A stretch of DNA of 64,000 nt from Granulosicoccus sp045106855 (lineage in GTDB: Bacteria > Pseudomonadota > Gammaproteobacteria > Granulosicoccales > Granulosicoccaceae), in assembly GCA_045106855.1 (NCBI GenBank), contig JBGCFI010000024.1, positions 144,742 to 208,741 on the forward strand, in the 5' to 3' direction. Shown here one piece after another: positions 60,336-64,000 of the stretch (the stretch's first letter is position 1; the number at the start of each line of letters is the position of its first letter). Position numbers and translations under genes: made by a program. A model generated the notes under the pieces. That model was not told the origin of the DNA and did not search any database. It was given only the letters and a program-made list of their open reading frames with translations.

Positions 60336-61322
60336 ATGGATACGGAACAGCATAATCTCCCGCCTGCCTTGATAACGCGCTTGTTCGGCTGGGCCACGTT
60401 AGCCACGCTGTGTACCTATCTATTGAACAACTACCTGAGCATCAGCCAGGGTTTTCCCGGCGTCACCGGTTTGGTCTCCGGTAATTTCACGCTGCTGGCC
60501 CTTGTACAGGCAGGCATCTACATCGCAGGCTTCGTGGTTGCTGCCTATTATGTTCTGGAACGAACCGATCGCCCGCTGCGTGACGATGCCGCGACCATTA
60601 CCCGTTTCAACACGTATTTGATACGCGGTTGTTTCTGGGCGGTACTGCTGGTCGGACTGGCCGATATGAGCATCTCATTCCTGCGCGTGCAAGATCTTCT
60701 TGGCAACGTTGTATCAGCCGACATGGTGAAAGAGCTGGGCCGTTCCAGCTTTCGCGGTCTTTATGTGCACTACCCGCTGATAGCCGCCGGTTTTTTCATT
60801 GCCTTGTTTACCCGCACTCTGGGCTTTCACTGGCTGGCCTTACTCATCGTGGCAGCTGAGCTTGCGATTGTCATTACGCGCTTTATCTTCTCCTACGAGC
60901 AAGCCTTTATGGGTGACCTGGTGCGCTTCTGGTATGCCGCGCTTTTTCTGTTTGCCAGTGCCTACACCTTATTGAATGAAGGACATGTCCGCGTGGATGT
61001 GTTTTACGCAGGGCTATCCCGACGGGCCAAAGGGCGCGTCAATGCCATCGGTGCCATTCTGTTTGGAATGGCTCTGTGCTGGACCATCCTTGTCATAGGG
61101 CTAAAGGGCAAAGCCTCCATCATTTACGGACCTATGGCAAGTTTTGAAGTCTCACAGTCCGGATTCGGCATGTATACCAAATATCTGATGGCAGGCTACC
61201 TGGGCGTGTTTGCGATCACCATGCTTATCCAGTTTGTCAGCCAGCTTTTCGAAGCCTATGCCGATGTCCGCAACGATCCGGGGGCTCGCAAGATAGCCAC
61301 CGACGAAATCATTACTCACTGA
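60336..61322 (+). CDS. dctQ: TRAP transporter small permease, unusually long
   Basis: This inner-membrane protein of 328 residues is almost twice the usual DctQ length. The canonical four-helix DctQ domain is the C-terminal half (FWYAALFLFASAYTLLNEGH, then VDVFYAGLSRRAKGRVNAIG). The N-terminal half adds about four helices (ALVQAGIYIAGFVVAAYYVL and others). It pairs with DctM, whose gene starts 21 bases downstream. The extra N-terminal half is known in some keto-acid-type TRAP systems as far as I recall. Its role is unclear. Confidence 0.88.
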   Translation: MDTEQHNLPPALITRLFGWATLATLCTYLLNNYLSISQGFPGVTGLVSGNFTLLALVQAGIYIAGFVVAAYYVLERTDRPLRDDAATITRFNTYLIRGCFWAVLLVGLADMSISFLRVQDLLGNVVSADMVKELGRSSFRGLYVHYPLIAAGFFIALFTRTLGFHWLALLIVAAELAIVITRFIFSYEQAFMGDLVRFWYAALFLFASAYTLLNEGHVRVDVFYAGLSRRAKGRVNAIGAILFGMALCWTILVIGLKGKASIIYGPMASFEVSQSGFGMYTKYLMAGYLGVFAITMLIQFVSQLFEAYADVRNDPGARKIATDEIITH

Positions 61323-61343
61323 TCAGCACACGGATAAAACCTC

Positions 61344-63998
61344 ATGGAACTCGTCTTTCTCGCCCTCCTGCTGATCACCCTGGCTCTGGCCCTGGGCTCG
61401 GGTTATCCGGTAGCGTTCGCTCTGCCCGGCGCTGCCATTCTCACCATCTCGCTGGCAGCCGTCACCGGATACTTTATGGGCGGCAGTGTCGATGCCTACT
61501 TTGCGCACGGTGGGCCAAGCCAATGGCTAAGTGCGGGTATCACGAATCTACGCGGCATCTACTGGGAGGTTGAGCGGGATACCCTTATCGCCATCCCTCT
61601 GTTCATCTTCATGGGCATCATGCTGCAACGCTCAAAGATTGCAGAAGATCTGCTGGTCACCATGTCCCAGCTGTTTGGCCCAGTGCCCGGCGGATTAGGT
61701 ATTTCAGTGGTGTTCGTAGGCGCGCTGTTAGCCGCAACCACGGGCATTGTCGGCGCAACCGTTGTTGCCATGGGCCTGATATCGCTGCCCGTAATGCTGC
61801 GTAACGGCTACTCGCAGTCTCTGGCTACCGGCACCATCGCAGCCTCCGGCACACTCGGGCAGATTATTCCGCCCTCAATCGTGCTGATCATCCTGGCCGA
61901 TCAACTTGCCAGCGCGACCGACCAGGCAGGCACCGCACGAAAGATCCTGCACAAAGAGGCCACGGGTGAAATATCCATGCCCTCGGAATTTGCTGTTACA
62001 TCAACCAGTGCTGGCGAGATGTTCCTCGGTGCCCTGGTCCCGGGCCTGGTGCTGGTTGGCTTGTACATGGCCTACATACTGTTCTATGCCATCCTGCGCC
62101 CCAAACACGCCCCGGCCGTTCGATTCGAAGGCGCGTATGACAGCAAGTTTCTGTTCAAGGTTTTCGGCACACTGGTCCCCCCTTTAGCGCTGATTTTTCT
62201 GGTTCTGGGTTCAATCATTACGGGTATTGCCACCGTCAACCAGGCTGGTGCTATCGGCGCAACCGGCGCGCTTTTGATGGCCAGCTACCGGCTTAAAGAC
62301 GGTAAGCGCAAGTACTGGCCCGCCATCCTGGCCATGATTGCCATTGGCGGCATCGCCGTCTCACTGAAGCTACACGACACCAATATCCAGAACATAAAAA
62401 CCGCTGAAGACTTGCAGGCCATCTACTTTGCCCTCGGCGTTGTTGCTCTGCTAATCATTGCATTGTTGTGGAGTGGCTACCGCGTCAACAAGATCAATAA
62501 CACCTTGCACGAAGTCATGATCGAGACAGCCAAGGCGACCTCACTGGTGTTCATTATTCTGCTGGGTGCTGCCATGCTCACAGCAGCTTTTCGTGCCTTT
62601 GGCGGTGAAGAGCTGGTACGCGACTTTCTCAACGGCCTGCCCGGTGGCTTCTGGATGAAGTTCATCATTGTTATGGGCGTCATTTTCATCCTCGGCTTCT
62701 TTCTTGATTTCATCGAGATAGCAGTGGTGGTTGTACCCATCGTTGCCCCGATACTTCTGGCAGACCCAGGCGCTAATATCACGGCTGTATGGCTGGGTGT
62801 CATGATCGGCCTGAACATCCAGACATCGTTTCTTACACCGCCGTTTGGCTTTGCCCTGTTCTACCTTCGGGGTGTGGCGCCGGCCGTGGTCAAAACCATC
62901 AATATGTATAAGGGTGTCATTGCATTCATCTGCCTGCAGTTGATCGCACTGGGCATCGTTGGCTACTTTCCACCGCTGGTTAACTACCTGCCGGCGCGCA
63001 TGTCATTGTTGTCTGAGACGGCACCGCCGCCGCGCAATCCGAGACTGCAATATTGCATTGAGGAGTACACCTACAACCAGTTCACTGATAACCGGTCCCT
63101 GTTTGATACAGCGCTCACCAGTGCTAAAGGCCTTGATTTGTCTGCGTTGCCTGAAAAAATGGCAGACGAGCTTCGGGATAGCTTTGCTTCTGCTGATGAG
63201 GCTATTGCCTTGCTTGCTGCTGCCAAGGCTGCCGAGAATAAAGTTATCGAGAATCAGGATCGCTATCGACCCGTACACACCGAGGTACGAAGAATTCAGG
63301 CCGATATACGAAAAATAGAAGAGCGCGTAGACGATCTGGATACCCGACTTGATCGCACCCGTGGCGAGAATGCAGAAGCCCGCAAGGCATCCCTCACGGA
63401 ACGCATTGAGGCGCTGCAAGCCGAAATCAGTGCTTTGGAGGCAACCATTCCTGCTGAATGGGAAGCGGAAAATCAGCGTCATGTCGAACTCCAGCAAGCC
63501 GAGGTGCAAGCTCGCAACCAGTATCGACGTGCTGCGGATTCTGGCTACGAGGCGGCAAGAGAAGCCATAGCCGTTCTCGGCGGTACAGAAGCCTTGCGTG
63601 AACTGGGCAGTGCCATTCCCGATATGAAAACGCTTATGACCACCAACGAGCCTGCAGATCTGGTCGATCCACTGGAAGAGCTTGCCGATAAGTTTGGCGA
63701 AATTGCCGGGGCTGGCAAAATAAAATCTGCCGTGTCCAAGGCGCGTTCTGCCATGCGCAAGAAAAAGCCCAAGACCGAGGACGCCATGAAAGCCATCGAC
63801 AAGGCGATGGAAGAATACGAGCAGGAGATGCAGTGGCGAAACAGGGTGGCCCCCGAGTTAATCAGCGAGCTCGGCACCTTTGAGAATGTAATGAAGGATT
63901 CCATCGGGATTAGGCAGCAGGATCGCCTGTCCCGCGACCAGGCATTGTCCGTTGCGGCCTGTAAAGCGCATCACAAGGATCTGTCACTGAGTTTCTAA
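61344..63998 (+). CDS. dctM: TRAP transporter large permease with long C-terminal coiled-coil tail
   Basis: This protein has 884 residues. Residues 1-550 are the DctM ion-coupled channel (PVAFALPGAAILTISLAAVT; AATTGIVGATVVAMGLISLP; GTIAASGTLGQIIPPSIVLI; FILGFFLDFIEIAVVVVPIV; TSFLTPPFGFALFYLRGVAP). After the last helix (GIVGYFPPLVNYLPARMSLL) come about 330 hydrophilic residues absent from ordinary DctM. They start PPPRNPRLQYCIEEYTYNQF, run into a charged coiled coil (about 625-720), and end in a Lys/Arg-rich segment (SKARSAMRKKKPKTEDAMKA). The tail is in frame with no stop or ribosome site at the junction, so it is a true fusion. It should lie outside the membrane and may bind a regulator or enzyme. 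Confidence 0.9.
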   Translation: MELVFLALLLITLALALGSGYPVAFALPGAAILTISLAAVTGYFMGGSVDAYFAHGGPSQWLSAGITNLRGIYWEVERDTLIAIPLFIFMGIMLQRSKIAEDLLVTMSQLFGPVPGGLGISVVFVGALLAATTGIVGATVVAMGLISLPVMLRNGYSQSLATGTIAASGTLGQIIPPSIVLIILADQLASATDQAGTARKILHKEATGEISMPSEFAVTSTSAGEMFLGALVPGLVLVGLYMAYILFYAILRPKHAPAVRFEGAYDSKFLFKVFGTLVPPLALIFLVLGSIITGIATVNQAGAIGATGALLMASYRLKDGKRKYWPAILAMIAIGGIAVSLKLHDTNIQNIKTAEDLQAIYFALGVVALLIIALLWSGYRVNKINNTLHEVMIETAKATSLVFIILLGAAMLTAAFRAFGGEELVRDFLNGLPGGFWMKFIIVMGVIFILGFFLDFIEIAVVVVPIVAPILLADPGANITAVWLGVMIGLNIQTSFLTPPFGFALFYLRGVAPAVVKTINMYKGVIAFICLQLIALGIVGYFPPLVNYLPARMSLLSETAPPPRNPRLQYCIEEYTYNQFTDNRSLFDTALTSAKGLDLSALPEKMADELRDSFASADEAIALLAAAKAAENKVIENQDRYRPVHTEVRRIQADIRKIEERVDDLDTRLDRTRGENAEARKASLTERIEALQAEISALEATIPAEWEAENQRHVELQQAEVQARNQYRRAADSGYEAAREAIAVLGGTEALRELGSAIPDMKTLMTTNEPADLVDPLEELADKFGEIAGAGKIKSAVSKARSAMRKKKPKTEDAMKAIDKAMEEYEQEMQWRNRVAPELISELGTFENVMKDSIGIRQQDRLSRDQALSVAACKAHHKDLSLSF

Positions 63999-64000
63999 GC

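Overview
The window reads as a chromosomal segment of a free-living, probably marine or aquatic gammaproteobacterium. The reasons are a standard proteobacterial set of housekeeping genes (polA, murI, moaA, deaD, cysH, ampG), many periplasmic-binding-protein transporters (two ABC importers and one TRAP system), a tungsten-type aldehyde oxidoreductase operon, glycoside hydrolases, and several long signalling proteins. A Granulosicoccus-like host is a guess only. I saw no rRNA, tRNA, CRISPR array, insertion sequence or prophage.

Layout. 1-4.8 kb: the start of a response regulator, a PedC-type ABC exporter pair, and an NMT1-type ABC importer on the opposite strand. 5.2-14.3 kb: a chemoreceptor with a His-rich membrane sensor, a RedB-like thioredoxin-fold protein, an EVE-domain protein, a DEAD-box helicase, a VOC protein, a diaminopropionate ammonia-lyase-like enzyme, an EamA transporter and an NlpC/P60 hydrolase. 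14.5-22.8 kb: a large secreted GH43 enzyme with three malectin-like modules, then a cell-wall-sugar group (GH84 hexosaminidase, AmpG permease, T7-lysozyme-type amidase, DUF2805 protein, glutamate racemase). 22.9-28.4 kb: a compact W-AOR operon (aorA, aorB, aorC, moaD, a small unknown gene, moaA) with an intrinsic terminator between aorB and aorC. 28.6-32.0 kb: an MFS carrier, a pentapeptide-repeat protein with a C-terminal Rossmann/TIR-like domain, and an acetyltransferase. 32.1-39.7 kb: a carbohydrate ABC importer operon (ATPase, binding protein, two permeases, lactonase, hydroxypyruvate-isomerase-like enzyme, LacI/GntR-type repressor) headed by a perfect 18-bp operator-like palindrome. 40.4-47.5 kb: a LysM/transglycosylase/M23-like protein, a lipoprotein, cysH, polA and a LOG-family gene.

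47.6-64 kb is the most unusual part. A BarA-like hybrid kinase faces an apparent operon of a PhnD-like periplasmic protein, a second hybrid kinase with one degenerate receiver, and a 1473-residue fusion. The fusion joins membrane segments, two rhodanese domains, a YidC/Oxa1 insertase core, an ATP-grasp (PPDK/PEP-synthase N-terminal type) domain, a helical middle region and a phosphohistidine swivelling domain. I know of no described protein with this order of domains, and it is my main candidate for an undescribed system. A hairpin terminator follows it, and then a TakP-like TRAP transporter (dctP, dctQ, dctM). Its DctM carries an extra hydrophilic, coiled-coil-rich tail of about 330 residues. 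If TakP-like specificity holds, the transporter imports 2-oxo acids such as pyruvate, which would fit the pyruvate/PEP chemistry suggested for the fusion. That link is inference only.

A recurring feature is a strong hairpin directly after a highly expressed first or second gene of an operon (aorB/aorC, sugar-binding protein/permease, dctP/dctQ). This suggests that transcript levels are stepped within operons.
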